Source: Marinobacter iranensis
GTDB taxonomy: Bacteria > Pseudomonadota > Gammaproteobacteria > Pseudomonadales > Oleiphilaceae
Direction of reading: 5' to 3'
Length of the DNA: 64,000 nucleotides
Assembly: GCF_029207565.1 (NCBI RefSeq)
Contig: NZ_JANCMW010000016.1
Coordinates: forward strand, 1 to 64,000
Shown: positions 55,529 through 64,000 of the stretch, in pieces
Numbering within the stretch: the first letter of the stretch is position 1
How the letters are laid out: every line of letters starts with the position of its first letter
Notes under the pieces: generated by a model
What the model saw: only the letters and a program-made list of their open reading frames with translations
Database searches by the model: none
Told to the model about the DNA's origin: nothing
Translations under genes and position numbers: made by a program

Positions 55529-56494
55529 CTAAGCCAATAGCGCCCGGGCGTGAGCCACGGCCCGACGCTCCGACCAGTAATAGCCATCCCGGGCATGTTC
55601 AACAAAACCGACGTGTCCGCCCCACCGAGGTGATTCCAGCCGAACATGGGCTCCCAGTTGCGCCCTGGATTCCGGAAAACACTGCCGGGACAGGAACGGA
55701 TCGTCGGCGGCGTTGACGATCAGCGATGGCACACGAATGTCCTTGAGCTTCCAGAGCGCCGAGCAGCTTGCCCAGTAATCCCGCGCATCCCGGAAACCAT
55801 GCAATGGCGCGGTATAGCGGTCGTCGAATTCATGGAAACTGCGAATATTCTCGAAACCACTGACATCAATCAGTTCCGGGAACCGCTGCGACTTCTCTTC
55901 CATCTTCACCTGCAGGTCCCGCAGGAAACGCTGCATGTAGATGCGTCGACTGGGTAGGGCCAGGGTATCGGCGCTGCCGGCCAGGTCGCAGGGCACGGAA
56001 AAGGTAGCCGCACCGCAGATGCGGCTGTCGACCTGCTCTGACTGCTGGCCCAGGTAAAGCAGGGTGAGATTGCCGCCCATACTGAAGCCGGACAGGAAGG
56101 CCGTCTTGTAACCCCTGGCAAGCCCGTGCTGAACCACACGGTGTAGATCCTCCGTGGCACCGCTGTGATAGAAGCGCGGCTGGTGGTTCATCACGCCACC
56201 ACAGGAGCGGAAATTCCACGCCAGCACATCCCAACCATCATGCAACAGCGCCCGTGCCAATCCCTGCATGTAGGGACGCCGGCTGTGCCCTTCCAGACCG
56301 TGGGACAACACCGCCAGCCGGTCACTGCCCTGGCGGTACCAGTCCAGGTGCAGTTCGTCACCATCATCGGTGGGCAACACTTCCCGCACCGGCTCGGCGA
56401 TCGCTACTTTGCGAAACAGTGTGGGCCATACCGACTGGACATGGCCATTGCGTAACCAGAGCGGCGGTTTGTAATCCAGAAAGTGGTAGTACAA
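55529..56494 (-). CDS. YheT family alpha/beta hydrolase
   Basis: The 321-residue protein follows the YheT pattern: PLWLRNGHVQSVWPTLFRKV at the N-terminus, LAVLSHGLEGHSRRPYMQGL, catalytic serine in TAFLSGFSMGGNLTLLYLGQ, an acid in LIVNAADDPFLSRQCFP and a late histidine in WGGHVGFVEH. It is an esterase-like hydrolase of unknown physiological substrate. It ends 9 bases from the TesA stop and starts 74 bases before tRNA-Asn. Confidence 0.9.
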   Translation of the reverse strand: MYYHFLDYKPPLWLRNGHVQSVWPTLFRKVAIAEPVREVLPTDDGDELHLDWYRQGSDRLAVLSHGLEGHSRRPYMQGLARALLHDGWDVLAWNFRSCGGVMNHQPRFYHSGATEDLHRVVQHGLARGYKTAFLSGFSMGGNLTLLYLGQQSEQVDSRICGAATFSVPCDLAGSADTLALPSRRIYMQRFLRDLQVKMEEKSQRFPELIDVSGFENIRSFHEFDDRYTAPLHGFRDARDYWASCSALWKLKDIRVPSLIVNAADDPFLSRQCFPESRAQLGAHVRLESPRWGGHVGFVEHARDGYYWSERRAVAHARALLA

Positions 56495-56567
56495 ATTTTA
56501 ACCTTTCAATTCATGGGGTTGACGCCAACGGGGAAAGCCCCTAATATGCGCGCCATTCCGACTTTGT

Positions 56568-56643
56568 TCCCCGATAGCTCAGTTGGTAGAGCAACGGACT
56601 GTTAATCCGTTTGTCGCTGGTTCGAGCCCAGCTCGGGGAGCCA
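56568..56643 (+). tRNA. tRNA-Asn (GTT)
   Basis: The 76-base cloverleaf starts TCCCCGA, pairs with TCGGGGA near the 3' end and has an encoded CCA at 56641-56643. The D-arm contains AGCTCAGTTGGTAGAGC, the anticodon stem-loop reads CGGACTGTTAATCCG with anticodon GTT, and the T-arm contains TTCGAG. It ends two bases before the stop codon of the converging M18 peptidase gene. Confidence 0.98.
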
Positions 56644-56644
56644 C

Positions 56645-57937
56645 TTACAGCAATTCCCCCCGCTGCATGAATTCCCGCAGCACCCTGAACAGTGTTACAC
56701 CATCCCTGGTTCCAGCCATTTCCCGAATCGAATGCATGCCAAACTGCGGCACGCCGATATCCAGCGTTGTCACGCCCAGGTTGCCGGCTGTCAGCGGGCC
56801 AATCGTACTACCGCATCCCATGTCACTGCGCACCACAAAGGTCTGGTACGGCAGGTCCAGTTCATCACTGATATGGCGATACAAGGCAGCGGAACGGCTA
56901 TTGGTGGCGTAACGCTGATTGTGGTTCACTTTGATCACAGGTCCCTGGTTCAGCAGCGGCCCATGATTTTCGTCATGCCTGTCCATGTAGTTGGGATGTA
57001 TGCCGTGGGCATTGTCTGCCGAGATCATCATGGAACGGGCGAGGGCACGTGCCCTGCCCTTACCGCACCAGCGGTCCAGGACCGCCGACAGGAACGGCCC
57101 CTGGGCGCCTTCCGCCGACATACTGCCGACTTCCTCGTGGTCGTTACACACCAGCAATGCCGGCTCATCCCCCGAGGATTCAATCAGGGCCTGCAGCCCG
57201 ATGTAGCAGCTTAACAGGTTATCCAGCCTTGCCGAGGCGATAAAGTCCCCGCGCAGCCCCACAATTGACGCCGGCTGGGCATCGTAGAAGCCCAGTTCAT
57301 AGCCCAGGATCTTGCGCACATGGATGCCTGGCTGCTCTTCGGTAATCTGCTCGGTGAGAAGATCGGCAAAACGGGTTTTGTCGTCTTCCGGCACCTGCAT
57401 CAGCACCGGCGGCAGGTCCGTTTGCGGATTCACGGTGCGGTTACTGTTGGCTTCGCGGTCCAGGTGAATCGCCAGACTGGGGATGTAAGCCACCGCCTTG
57501 CGGAAGTCCACCAGCGTGTCTTTCACGCGGCCGGAATCATCCACGTAGGTTACCCGGCCAGCCAGGGACAGGTCGCGGTCGAACCAGGGATTCAGCAACA
57601 CGCCGCCATACACTTCCACGCCCAACTGGAAAAACCCCTTGCGGCGCAATTCCGGGTTCGGCTTCACCTTCAGGCAGGGGCTGTCGGTGTGTGCGCCCAC
57701 CATGCGGATGCCTGCTTCGGCAACGTCGCGGCGGCCAGTGCGAAACGCCACAATCGATGAGCCATTGCGGATGGCGTAGTAGCCCTGGCCCGCGTCCAGG
57801 TTCCAGTCCTCTTTTTCGTCCAGGGCCTTGAAGCCGGCCTCGTCCAGACGGCGCTTTATGCTGGCGACGGCATGCCAGGGTGTGGTTGAAGCGTTCAGAA
57901 ATTCGAGCAGATGGTTGTTAAATTCAGCGTGTTCCAT
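56645..57937 (-). CDS. M18 family aspartyl aminopeptidase
   Basis: The 430-residue protein starts MEHAEFNNHLLEFLNASTTP. It has the metal-binding histidine and aspartate in RMVGAHTDSPCLKVKPNPEL, the glutamate pair in LLVCNDHEEVGSMSAEGAQG, and later DMGCGSTIGPLTAGNLGVTT with FGMHSIREMAGTRD. M18 enzymes are dodecameric zinc aminopeptidases preferring N-terminal aspartate or glutamate. The ATG at 57937 gives the family's usual length. The open frame further upstream looks non-coding. Confidence 0.92.
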   Translation of the reverse strand: MEHAEFNNHLLEFLNASTTPWHAVASIKRRLDEAGFKALDEKEDWNLDAGQGYYAIRNGSSIVAFRTGRRDVAEAGIRMVGAHTDSPCLKVKPNPELRRKGFFQLGVEVYGGVLLNPWFDRDLSLAGRVTYVDDSGRVKDTLVDFRKAVAYIPSLAIHLDREANSNRTVNPQTDLPPVLMQVPEDDKTRFADLLTEQITEEQPGIHVRKILGYELGFYDAQPASIVGLRGDFIASARLDNLLSCYIGLQALIESSGDEPALLVCNDHEEVGSMSAEGAQGPFLSAVLDRWCGKGRARALARSMMISADNAHGIHPNYMDRHDENHGPLLNQGPVIKVNHNQRYATNSRSAALYRHISDELDLPYQTFVVRSDMGCGSTIGPLTAGNLGVTTLDIGVPQFGMHSIREMAGTRDGVTLFRVLREFMQRGELL

Positions 57938-58049
57938 GGTGTCCCTGATAAACTGATAATTGCGGCGCCAGTATGGCATGATGGCGCCCGACGTCATATC
58001 CGTACAAAACGGCTGCCAGAGTGCAGCCCGGCTACCCGGAGAGTGTACC

Positions 58050-58535
58050 TTGCCCGCACCACGTTTTCTCGATATCGAATACTGCCAGACCGACGACGTT
58101 CTGTTTCCCGTGGCCATGGCCTGGTCACTGGAAGACGGGCAGATGAAAACCGTCGTTATTGCCCCGGCCGACGAATGGATACCGGAAGACGCCGACCTGG
58201 GCGACATCGACCTGCTTTACCTGGAAGAACAGGGCGTGCCGCTGATCGAACTGGCCCAGGAACTCCACCAGGACCTGCCCGACCAGACCGTTTACGTCGA
58301 CGGCATGGACCCGGACGAAATCCTGGTAGACCTTATCTTCACCGCCGTCAGCATGGATGCGCCTTTTGAAATCGCCGGCATTGAGGAGCTCATCACCACC
58401 ATGCCACGGGAAGACCTGGACGACCGCCGCCGCCAGTTGCTGTCAGACGAAGGCCTGGAACCCCAACTCCCGGAAAACGGCGTTTACGCTTTACTGTTGA
58501 TTGCCCGGGAAGAAGGCCTCTTCGACCAAACCTGA
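58050..58535 (+). CDS. Acidic hypothetical protein, possible 3'-5' exonuclease-like fold
   Basis: The 161-residue protein starts with TTG at 58050, preceded by GGAGAG. It is strongly acidic (many D and E). FLDIEYCQTDDVLFPVAMAW at the N-terminus and TVYVDGMDPDEILVDLIFTA in the middle give alternating strands and acidic residues, reminiscent of the RNase-H-like DEDD exonuclease fold (D-x-E in the first strand). This is only a suggestion; later exonuclease motifs are not clear. It stands alone, about 110 bases from the M18 peptidase start. Confidence 0.55.
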   Translation: MPAPRFLDIEYCQTDDVLFPVAMAWSLEDGQMKTVVIAPADEWIPEDADLGDIDLLYLEEQGVPLIELAQELHQDLPDQTVYVDGMDPDEILVDLIFTAVSMDAPFEIAGIEELITTMPREDLDDRRRQLLSDEGLEPQLPENGVYALLLIAREEGLFDQT

Positions 58536-58643
58536 ATACGACAACTCTGCGAGCAGGGCGAACTGTGACTTGTGTCGACGTAACAAACAGTTACAGAAGG
58601 CAGAATCTGTCGGAATCCGACAATGCCAGGAAGCCCTATAACA

Positions 58644-59270
58644 ATGAAAACGCTGTTGCGACACCTATCCAAGGCCGCCCTGATTACGGCTGCCCTGCTG
58701 ACTACCACAACCGCCAGCGCCCAGGATAAACAACCGCGCGAGGGCAAGACCTACGTCGGGCTGCTGGCCACCGGTCTCAACCACCGCTCGGTGGGCCAGA
58801 ACACCCTTGAAACGGCCTGGTCCACCACCGGCTCCATGGTGCTCGGCACGCATATCTCCGAGTACTTCCACGTCGAAATCCGCGCAGGCGCCGGCACCAC
58901 AACCGCCGAGATCGACAACGAACTGGAGCTGGACATCGAATACTTCGCCAGTTGGTACATTGGCGGCCACTATCCGATTACAAACTACGCCAATGCCTAC
59001 GGGCAGTTCGGGTTTTCCCACGTTCACGGAATTGCCACGCTCACCTCGGTCGGTAAGGCCCGTGAAGCCGACCCCGATGACGGCTCCCCTTACGCTTCGC
59101 TTGCCAACGAATACCCCGACAGTTCGTTCGGCGTCAGTTGGTTGCTTGGCCTGGATTTCGAAGTCATCAACAACGGATTCATTGTGCTGGAAGGCGGCCG
59201 GCTTTTTGAGGACACCGAAACCGGCGCCAATACCTTCCAGTTCTCAACTGGCTTCAAATACGAGTTCTGA
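58644..59270 (+). CDS. Outer-membrane beta-barrel protein
   Basis: The protein of about 208 residues has a signal peptide ending near TTTASAQ, then a series of amphipathic strands with aromatic belts (YFHVEIRAGAGTTTAEIDNE, EYFASWYIGGHYPITNYANA) and a C-terminal phenylalanine (FSTGFKYEF), which is the signal for BAM-mediated insertion. It resembles OmpA-like or OmpW-size small barrels. Function is unknown. ATG 58644 follows AGGAA. It is close to the converging rlmKL gene. Confidence 0.82.
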   Translation: MKTLLRHLSKAALITAALLTTTTASAQDKQPREGKTYVGLLATGLNHRSVGQNTLETAWSTTGSMVLGTHISEYFHVEIRAGAGTTTAEIDNELELDIEYFASWYIGGHYPITNYANAYGQFGFSHVHGIATLTSVGKAREADPDDGSPYASLANEYPDSSFGVSWLLGLDFEVINNGFIVLEGGRLFEDTETGANTFQFSTGFKYEF

Positions 59271-59291
59271 AACAAGCCCGGGCACCGGCTG

Positions 59292-61493
59292 TCAGAGGTT
59301 GTGGCGAATGTGCCAGCACCGGTGAATCCGCGCGTTCCGCTGAAAATCCCGGTCCAGGGTATCGCGGGTTACCTCTTCAACCGCGAACTCTTCCTCCAGG
59401 CTTTCATCCAGCTTGAAGCGCCTGAAATTATTCGAGAAAACCAGCAGTCCTTCAGACGTCAACCGTTGCATGGCCTGGCGTACCATCTTGCCGTGGTCCT
59501 TCTGGATATCCAGCACCCCGGCCATCCGGGCTGAATTCGAGAAGGTGGGCGGGTCCATGAAAATCAGGTCAAACCGCTGGTCGCTGGATGGCCTGGCCGC
59601 CAGCCACGCCAGACAATCCGCCTGCTCCACCCGGTGATGGGACGCATCCGCGCCGTTGAGCGCCAGATTTTCCTGGGCCCAGTTCACGTAGGTTTTCGAC
59701 ATATCCAGGCTCAGTGAACGGGTCGCACCACCGACTGCAGCATGAACCGTGGCTGCACCGGTGTAACAGAACAGGTTCAGGAACCGCTTGCCCGCCGCGT
59801 TGCGCTGAATCCAGTGCCGTACCGGCCTGTGGTCCAGGAACAAACCGGTATCCAGGTAATCCTTGAGGTTCACCTTCAGCACACAACCGTGTTCGTGCAC
59901 ATTGAAAAACTCACCACTGGCTGCCTGTTTCTCATACTGGCTGGTGCCTGCCTGACGCTGGCGCTGCTTGCAGACCATCGCCTCCCGGTCAACACCAATG
60001 GCTTCGGGAATCACCGCCAGCGCCTCCGCCAGCCGCTCCCGCGCGGAACGCTCATCCACCGTCTTGGGGGCGGCGTACTCCTGAACGTGAACCCGGCCCT
60101 CGTAAACATCGATGGCCAACGCAAATTCCGGCATATCCGCATCGTAAAGCCGATAGCAACCAATGCCCTGTTTGCGGGCCCACTGCCCGATGGTCTTGAG
60201 GTTCTTTTTCAGGCGGTTGCGCAGCATGGACGCGCGCTCTTCGTTGGCAATGCGGGGCGTCACCTCGCCGGGCACATCCGGCTCTCGTGGCGTCATGGCA
60301 CTGACATCGTCCACGTTGAACAGCAGCAGCTGTGCCGGCAACTTGCCGTTGTAAAGACGATACTGTTTGTAGCTGCGCAGGCCGATGGATTTACCGTACT
60401 CCGGCGCACCGGTGAACACGCCCAGTCGCCAGCCTGGCAACTGGGCTTTCACGGCTTCGCCCAGGCTGCGGTAGAGACTACCGAGCTCCTTTCGTTCGCT
60501 CAGGCGCTCACCATAGGGGGGGTTGACTAGCACCAGGCCGGTTTCAGCCAAACCGCCTTCCCGGGCGAACGCATCAATCGCCCGCTGCTCAACCGTCACG
60601 ATGCTCTCGAGCCCCGCGCGCTGCACGTTATTCCTGGCGGTCTGTATCACGCCCCGGTCCTGGTCAAAGCCAAGGAACAAAGGCACACGGCCGTCAATAC
60701 CCTGCTTGCCCTCGTAGGCGCGTTTCTCGGCCTCCTGGCGCAGAGCCAGCCACAGATCCGGTTGATGCCCCAGCCAGCGCTCGAAACCGAAACGCTCACG
60801 CTTACGACCCGGGGCCAGGTCAAGGGCCATCATTGCGGCTTCGATGGCCAGGGTGCCGGAGCCACACATGGGGTCAATGAAATCGCCTCCTGCTTTCGCA
60901 ATCTCCGGCCAGCCGCACCGTGTCAGCAACGCCGCTGCCAGGTTTTCCTTCAGTGGCGCGGCACCTTTTTCCGTTCGATAACCCCGTTTATGCAGGCTGT
61001 CGCCGCTCAGATCAATACCGACCGACAACGCCCCCCTGTTCAGACGGGCAGACACGGTCACATCGGGGTTTTTCGCATCGACAGAGGGCCGCTGGCCACT
61101 GGCACTGCGCAGGCGGTCAACAATGCCGTCTTTCACGCGCTGGGCGCCGTATTGGGTGTTGCGGATGGCCTCATTCTGGCCCACGAAATTGACGCGGAAA
61201 CTGCCATTCATGGGGATATGCTGCTGCCACTCCAGGTCGGTTACACCGCCGAGCATCTGGTCGCCGGAGGTGGCGTCCACATCCGCCAGGTGAAGGATGA
61301 CGCGGTTCGCCAGCCTCGACCACAGGCAGGCGCGATAGCCACTTTCAAGGGTGCCGTTGGCCCAGACACCTGCCGGCGCATTACGGACCGGATCCATGCC
61401 AAAGGTACGCAATTCGTCCTCCAGCAAATATTCCAGGCCCTTCGGGCAGGTTACGAAAAAGTTAAGGTCTGGCACGTTCGACTCCTGAGTCAT
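59292..61493 (-). CDS. rlmL: Bifunctional 23S rRNA methyltransferase RlmKL
   Basis: The 733-residue protein has an N-terminal THUMP domain (FFVTCPKGLEYLLEDELR), an RlmL methyltransferase with the N2-guanine motif NPPYGERL (m2G2445), and a C-terminal RlmK methyltransferase with SAM site FLNLFCYTGAATVHAAVGGA and motif MDPPTFSNS (m7G2069). Both activities sit in one protein, as in E. coli. rmf lies divergently next to it, also a ribosome-associated gene. Confidence 0.95.
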   Translation of the reverse strand: MTQESNVPDLNFFVTCPKGLEYLLEDELRTFGMDPVRNAPAGVWANGTLESGYRACLWSRLANRVILHLADVDATSGDQMLGGVTDLEWQQHIPMNGSFRVNFVGQNEAIRNTQYGAQRVKDGIVDRLRSASGQRPSVDAKNPDVTVSARLNRGALSVGIDLSGDSLHKRGYRTEKGAAPLKENLAAALLTRCGWPEIAKAGGDFIDPMCGSGTLAIEAAMMALDLAPGRKRERFGFERWLGHQPDLWLALRQEAEKRAYEGKQGIDGRVPLFLGFDQDRGVIQTARNNVQRAGLESIVTVEQRAIDAFAREGGLAETGLVLVNPPYGERLSERKELGSLYRSLGEAVKAQLPGWRLGVFTGAPEYGKSIGLRSYKQYRLYNGKLPAQLLLFNVDDVSAMTPREPDVPGEVTPRIANEERASMLRNRLKKNLKTIGQWARKQGIGCYRLYDADMPEFALAIDVYEGRVHVQEYAAPKTVDERSARERLAEALAVIPEAIGVDREAMVCKQRQRQAGTSQYEKQAASGEFFNVHEHGCVLKVNLKDYLDTGLFLDHRPVRHWIQRNAAGKRFLNLFCYTGAATVHAAVGGATRSLSLDMSKTYVNWAQENLALNGADASHHRVEQADCLAWLAARPSSDQRFDLIFMDPPTFSNSARMAGVLDIQKDHGKMVRQAMQRLTSEGLLVFSNNFRRFKLDESLEEEFAVEEVTRDTLDRDFQRNARIHRCWHIRHNL

Positions 61494-61797
61494 TTCTACT
61501 TTGGCTAACGTCGTGGGATTAGCGCATTTTCCCCGATTTTCACGGGTTTGTTATGTCACACAACTATAAGAGAAGCTTCATATAGATGAAATAAATAGTG
61601 TACAAGGGCGCTGGCTTAGTCTTACCTTGTAGGTGACGCGTCGTTCCGGGGAGCCGAAAAAAGGCTCTCTGTTAACAGGATCCTGACTGCTCTGGCCATA
61701 CCTGACAATAGTGGGTTACCCCGGAAGGGTTGCCCCAAGTCCCGGCCACTGCAGATGTGTACACGCTTGTTCTGTTAATCCATCAGTGAGGAACGGC
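61494..61797. other. 304-base gap between rlmKL and rmf
   Basis: The gap should hold divergent promoters for rlmKL and rmf. I see an AT-rich stretch (TTATG...TATAAGAG, about 61547-61575), a short inverted repeat TTCATATAGATGAA near 61579, and a hairpin GAGCC/GGCTC (61651-61655 and 61663-61667) with an A-rich loop, probably in the rmf leader. RMF in E. coli is induced in stationary phase by ppGpp. No gene is evident. Confidence 0.5.
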
Positions 61798-62007
61798 ATG
61801 AAAAGACAGAAAAGAGATATGTACGCTCGTGCATTCAAACGGGGTTATCTGGCCGGTGTGTCCGGTAAAGCAAAAGACAGTTGCCCGTTGGAACAGCCGG
61901 AAGTTCGCCAGGAATGGCTCAACGGGTGGCGAGAAGGCCGAACAGATCAATGGGAGGGCATGACCGGCGTATCCGGCATCCACAAACTGGCAAACGTGAC
62001 GGCATGA
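61798..62007 (+). CDS. rmf: Ribosome modulation factor
   Basis: The 69-residue basic protein starts MKRQKRDMYARAFKRGYLAG, the conserved RMF N-terminus, followed by CPLEQPEVRQEWLNGWREGR. RMF dimerises 70S ribosomes into inactive 100S particles in stationary phase. It is longer than the 55-residue E. coli protein by a short C-terminal extension. GAGGAA precedes ATG 61798. A strong hairpin lies about 140 bases downstream. Neighbouring rlmKL and pyrD match the general region found in E. coli. Confidence 0.93.
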   Translation: MKRQKRDMYARAFKRGYLAGVSGKAKDSCPLEQPEVRQEWLNGWREGRTDQWEGMTGVSGIHKLANVTA

Positions 62008-62143
62008 CGCTGTTTGCCCAAACCCCGAATCTTTAATCTGATCTTTCTACAACACACAATTTGACGCAGTACTCAGAGCAACCCAAACGGGTCCTCCCGA
62101 CCCGTACCATGCGATGAAGCGCCACGGGGTACGTTCCCCGCAC

Positions 62144-62162
62144 GGGCCCGCTAAGCGGGCCC
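62144..62162 (+). terminator. Intrinsic terminator after rmf
   Basis: GGGCCCGC (62144-62151) and GCGGGCCC (62155-62162) form an 8-bp GC-rich stem with a three-base loop, followed by ACTTTATTTC. This is a good rho-independent terminator for rmf. It could also help stop the converging pyrD transcript. Confidence 0.75.
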
Positions 62163-62196
62163 ACTTTATTTCTGCTCCCGGCATTCTCAATAACGC

Positions 62197-63216
62197 TTAT
62201 CCCAGCCGACGAATAGCCTCTACCGATTCTCTGATCAATGCCGGCCCGCGATAGATAAAGCCTGTGTATACCTGCACCAGCTTTGCTCCTGCCCGGATCT
62301 TTTCAGCAGCGCTGTCACCGTCGGCAATGCCGCCCACCCCGATTATGGGCAACGACTCTCCCAGCTCCGCATGCAAAGCCTGAATGACTCGTGTTGAAGG
62401 TGCTCTCACCGGCGCGCCGCTCAGGCCACCTGCTTCTTCCGCATACCGATGCCCGGCAACGGCGTCACGGCTGATGGTTGTATTCGTTGCAATCACCCCG
62501 TCCAGCCCTGCCTCTTTCAAAGCCGCAGCCACAAACCGGATACCGTCATCGTCCATATCCGGGGCGATCTTTACCGCCAGGGGCACGTAACGACCGTGTT
62601 CTTTTTCACACCGGGCTTGTTCGTCCTTGATGGCGTGCATCAGGCCTTTTAACGAGTCGCCAAACTGGAGATCCCGCAACCCCGGTGTGTTGGGGGATGA
62701 TACGTTCACGGTGATGTAGTCTGCGCGGGAGTACACCGCGGCAATGCCCTTGCGGTAGTCGGACTCGGACTCCTCATTAGGCGTTGCCTTGTTCTTGCCT
62801 ACGTTGATACCCAGAACCCCGGAATAACGGCGTTTGTCCACACGGCCCAACAAGTGGTCGAGGCCACGGTTGTTAAAGCCCATCCGGTTGATAATGGCCT
62901 GATGCTCAGGGAGCCGGAACATGCGTGGCTTTGGGTTGCCCGGCTGGGCCAGTGGCGTAACCGTGCCGACTTCGATAAAACCGAAGCCCAGCGCACCCAG
63001 GGCGTCCAAGTGATCGGCGTTCTTGTCCAGGCCGGCGGCCAGACCCACCGGGTTGGGAAAATCCAGGCCCATCACCCGCACCGGAAGCGGGTCCGGCACG
63101 GTGACCAGAGCCTGAAGCAATCCGAGCTTTCCGGCCATATCGAGGCCGGACAATGTCAGGTTATGGGCGGTCTCCGGTGGCAGCCGGAACAGCATCTCGC
63201 GCACAATGCCATACAT
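62197..63216 (-). CDS. pyrD: Dihydroorotate dehydrogenase (quinone), class 2
   Basis: The 339-residue FMN enzyme oxidises dihydroorotate to orotate in pyrimidine biosynthesis and passes electrons to quinone. It begins [20 protein letters not shown], the N-terminal membrane-associated helix region. FMN and substrate sites include [29 protein letters not shown], the serine in [16 protein letters not shown] and [14 protein letters not shown] 63216 gives the usual length. It converges with rmf. Confidence 0.95.
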   Translation of the reverse strand: MYGIVREMLFRLPPETAHNLTLSGLDMAGKLGLLQALVTVPDPLPVRVMGLDFPNPVGLAAGLDKNADHLDALGALGFGFIEVGTVTPLAQPGNPKPRMFRLPEHQAIINRMGFNNRGLDHLLGRVDKRRYSGVLGINVGKNKATPNEESESDYRKGIAAVYSRADYITVNVSSPNTPGLRDLQFGDSLKGLMHAIKDEQARCEKEHGRYVPLAVKIAPDMDDDGIRFVAAALKEAGLDGVIATNTTISRDAVAGHRYAEEAGGLSGAPVRAPSTRVIQALHAELGESLPIIGVGGIADGDSAAEKIRAGAKLVQVYTGFIYRGPALIRESVEAIRRLG

Positions 63217-63259
63217 ACAAAATCTCCCTGATCGAGAATGACGCGGAGTATACCGGAAC

Positions 63260-63444
63260 TTTTCCACAGCATCGCCCTACACCTTAAATATGACGGCTAA
63301 ATGTCTGTAGCGTTAAGCTCTTGTGACCTTTTCCACGGAATCTGTGGATAACCCTGTTGAAAATCGCGGGGCAACGCGGCCGAACCCTTGATATCCGCGA
63401 CAGCCTACAAATTGATCATTTTTTGAACAGTTTATTTATCCATA
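63260..63444. promoter_or_regulatory. Cluster of DnaA-box-like sequences in an AT-rich gap
   Basis: The 63217-63623 gap contains a perfect DnaA box in reverse (TGTGGATAA, 63343-63351) and near-matches TTTTCCACA (63260-63268), TTTTCCACG (63329-63337) and TTATCCATA (63436-63444). An AT-rich stretch (about 63415-63480) follows. It could be DnaA regulation of pyrD or the cation efflux gene, or chance; no dnaA or gidA is in the window. TATACT at 63590-63595 may be the -10 box of the efflux gene. Confidence 0.4.
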
Positions 63445-63623
63445 AATATCAATAAGTTAAAGTTCATTTTTTGGCATGGAAGACTCAAGATATACAGGAT
63501 GTTACTTGCGACGCCACTTCGGCCAATGTGCATAAATAATACAGCGGCACTGTTTTAAATCCCTTCGTAAACTGCGCCGGGAATATCGTTATACTGGCTT
63601 TGTGAGCAGCAGGAGAGCACCCA

Positions 63624-64000
63624 ATGACTGACCGGCAGACCCTAGCCCCCAAAAGCCATGACGACCTTCCTGAAGAAAGGGAGGCGGCCTCACGGGTGAC
63701 AATAATAGGTATGGCCCTGGATGGGGTCCTTGGCATTATCAAAGTGATCGCAGGGGTGCTGTTCCATTCCCAGGCATTGGTGGTGGACGGTATTCACTCG
63801 TTCAGCGATGTTGCGTCAGACTTTGTGGTATTGGGCGTCATGCGTTTTTCCCGCCAGGCACCAGACGACGACCACCCTTACGGCCATCAGCGCATAGAGA
63901 CCATGGGCACCATGGTACTGGGCAGCATCCTCATTGCCGTGGGCGCCGCCCTGGCCTGGGACAACACCCTGCGGCTGCTGGAGGGCGGTGCTGTGAATAT
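63624..64000 (+). CDS. Cation diffusion facilitator (FieF-like), cut by the window edge
   Basis: About 125 residues are visible. After a cytoplasmic N-tail there are transmembrane segments IIGMALDGVLGIIKVIAGVL and DVASDFVVLGVM, with the metal-binding HSFSDVASDF (H/D) and the HPYGHQRIETMGTMVLGSIL motif of the CDF family. CDF transporters export Zn2+, Fe2+ or other divalent metals in exchange for protons. AGGAG precedes ATG 63624. The frame is open to the end of the window. Confidence 0.9.
   Translation, partial: MTDRQTLAPKSHDDLPEEREAASRVTIIGMALDGVLGIIKVIAGVLFHSQALVVDGIHSFSDVASDFVVLGVMRFSRQAPDDDHPYGHQRIETMGTMVLGSILIAVGAALAWDNTLRLLEGGAVN

Overview
The window is a contiguous piece of a marine gammaproteobacterial chromosome, most likely Marinobacter or a close relative. 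This is inferred from gene content: rmf, rlmKL and pyrD close together, tesA divergent from a YbbA/YbbP-type ABC pair, a DUF2835 protein, an exosortase-associated acyltransferase, and moderately high GC. It is almost entirely chromosomal, with one tRNA. I found no insertion sequence, prophage, integron or CRISPR array.

Layout. 1-6.2 kb: a Rho-like ATPase lacking the RNA-binding domain, MgtC, a glutathione transferase, a PAS-GGDEF cyclase, a CPBP membrane protease, DUF1330 and a GNAT. 6.2-9.5 kb: cupin, GFA-type and acetyltransferase genes. 9.4-9.65 kb: a decayed second copy of the CPBP/DUF1330 segment, followed by a membrane GGDEF protein. 11.8-21.9 kb: SDR, LysR, HAD, an oxygenase-like gene, AraC/LysE, methyltransferase, AraC, pirin and an EF-hand protein. 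22.0-27.7 kb: a complete RND efflux operon. 27.9-35.6 kb: racemase, arylamine N-acetyltransferase with an added N-terminal domain, methyltransferase, lipoprotein, antiporter, hydrolase, MarR and a zinc peptidase. 35.6-43.2 kb: a CDGSH/glutamate-synthase fusion, class I aldolase, a metallo-beta-lactamase-fold enzyme, DusC, KatG and DUF2835. 43.2-50.6 kb: REP-like palindromes, HtpG, two large hairpins sharing a core, thioesterases, DUF599, an M48 lipoprotein protease, and an SCP2-like protein with an alcohol dehydrogenase. 50.8-64 kb: a solute-binding protein, the YbbAP/TesA locus, YheT, tRNA-Asn, M18 aminopeptidase, an outer-membrane barrel, RlmKL, RMF, PyrD and the start of a cation efflux gene.

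Themes are stress and envelope maintenance (KatG, HtpG, M48 protease, RND pump, lipoproteins), ribosome and RNA modification (RlmKL, DusC, RMF), and c-di-GMP signalling by two cyclases with intact active and inhibitory sites. Many single enzymes sit beside their own regulator.

The most unusual structure is at 45324-45574. Two large hairpins lie in opposite orientation. Their 53-54 nt central cores are closely similar, but their long, perfectly self-complementary arms are unrelated in sequence. Other notable items are the Rho core without its RNA-binding domain, a duplicated locus whose upstream region is better conserved than its coding region, and a 27-bp motif found upstream of three genes.
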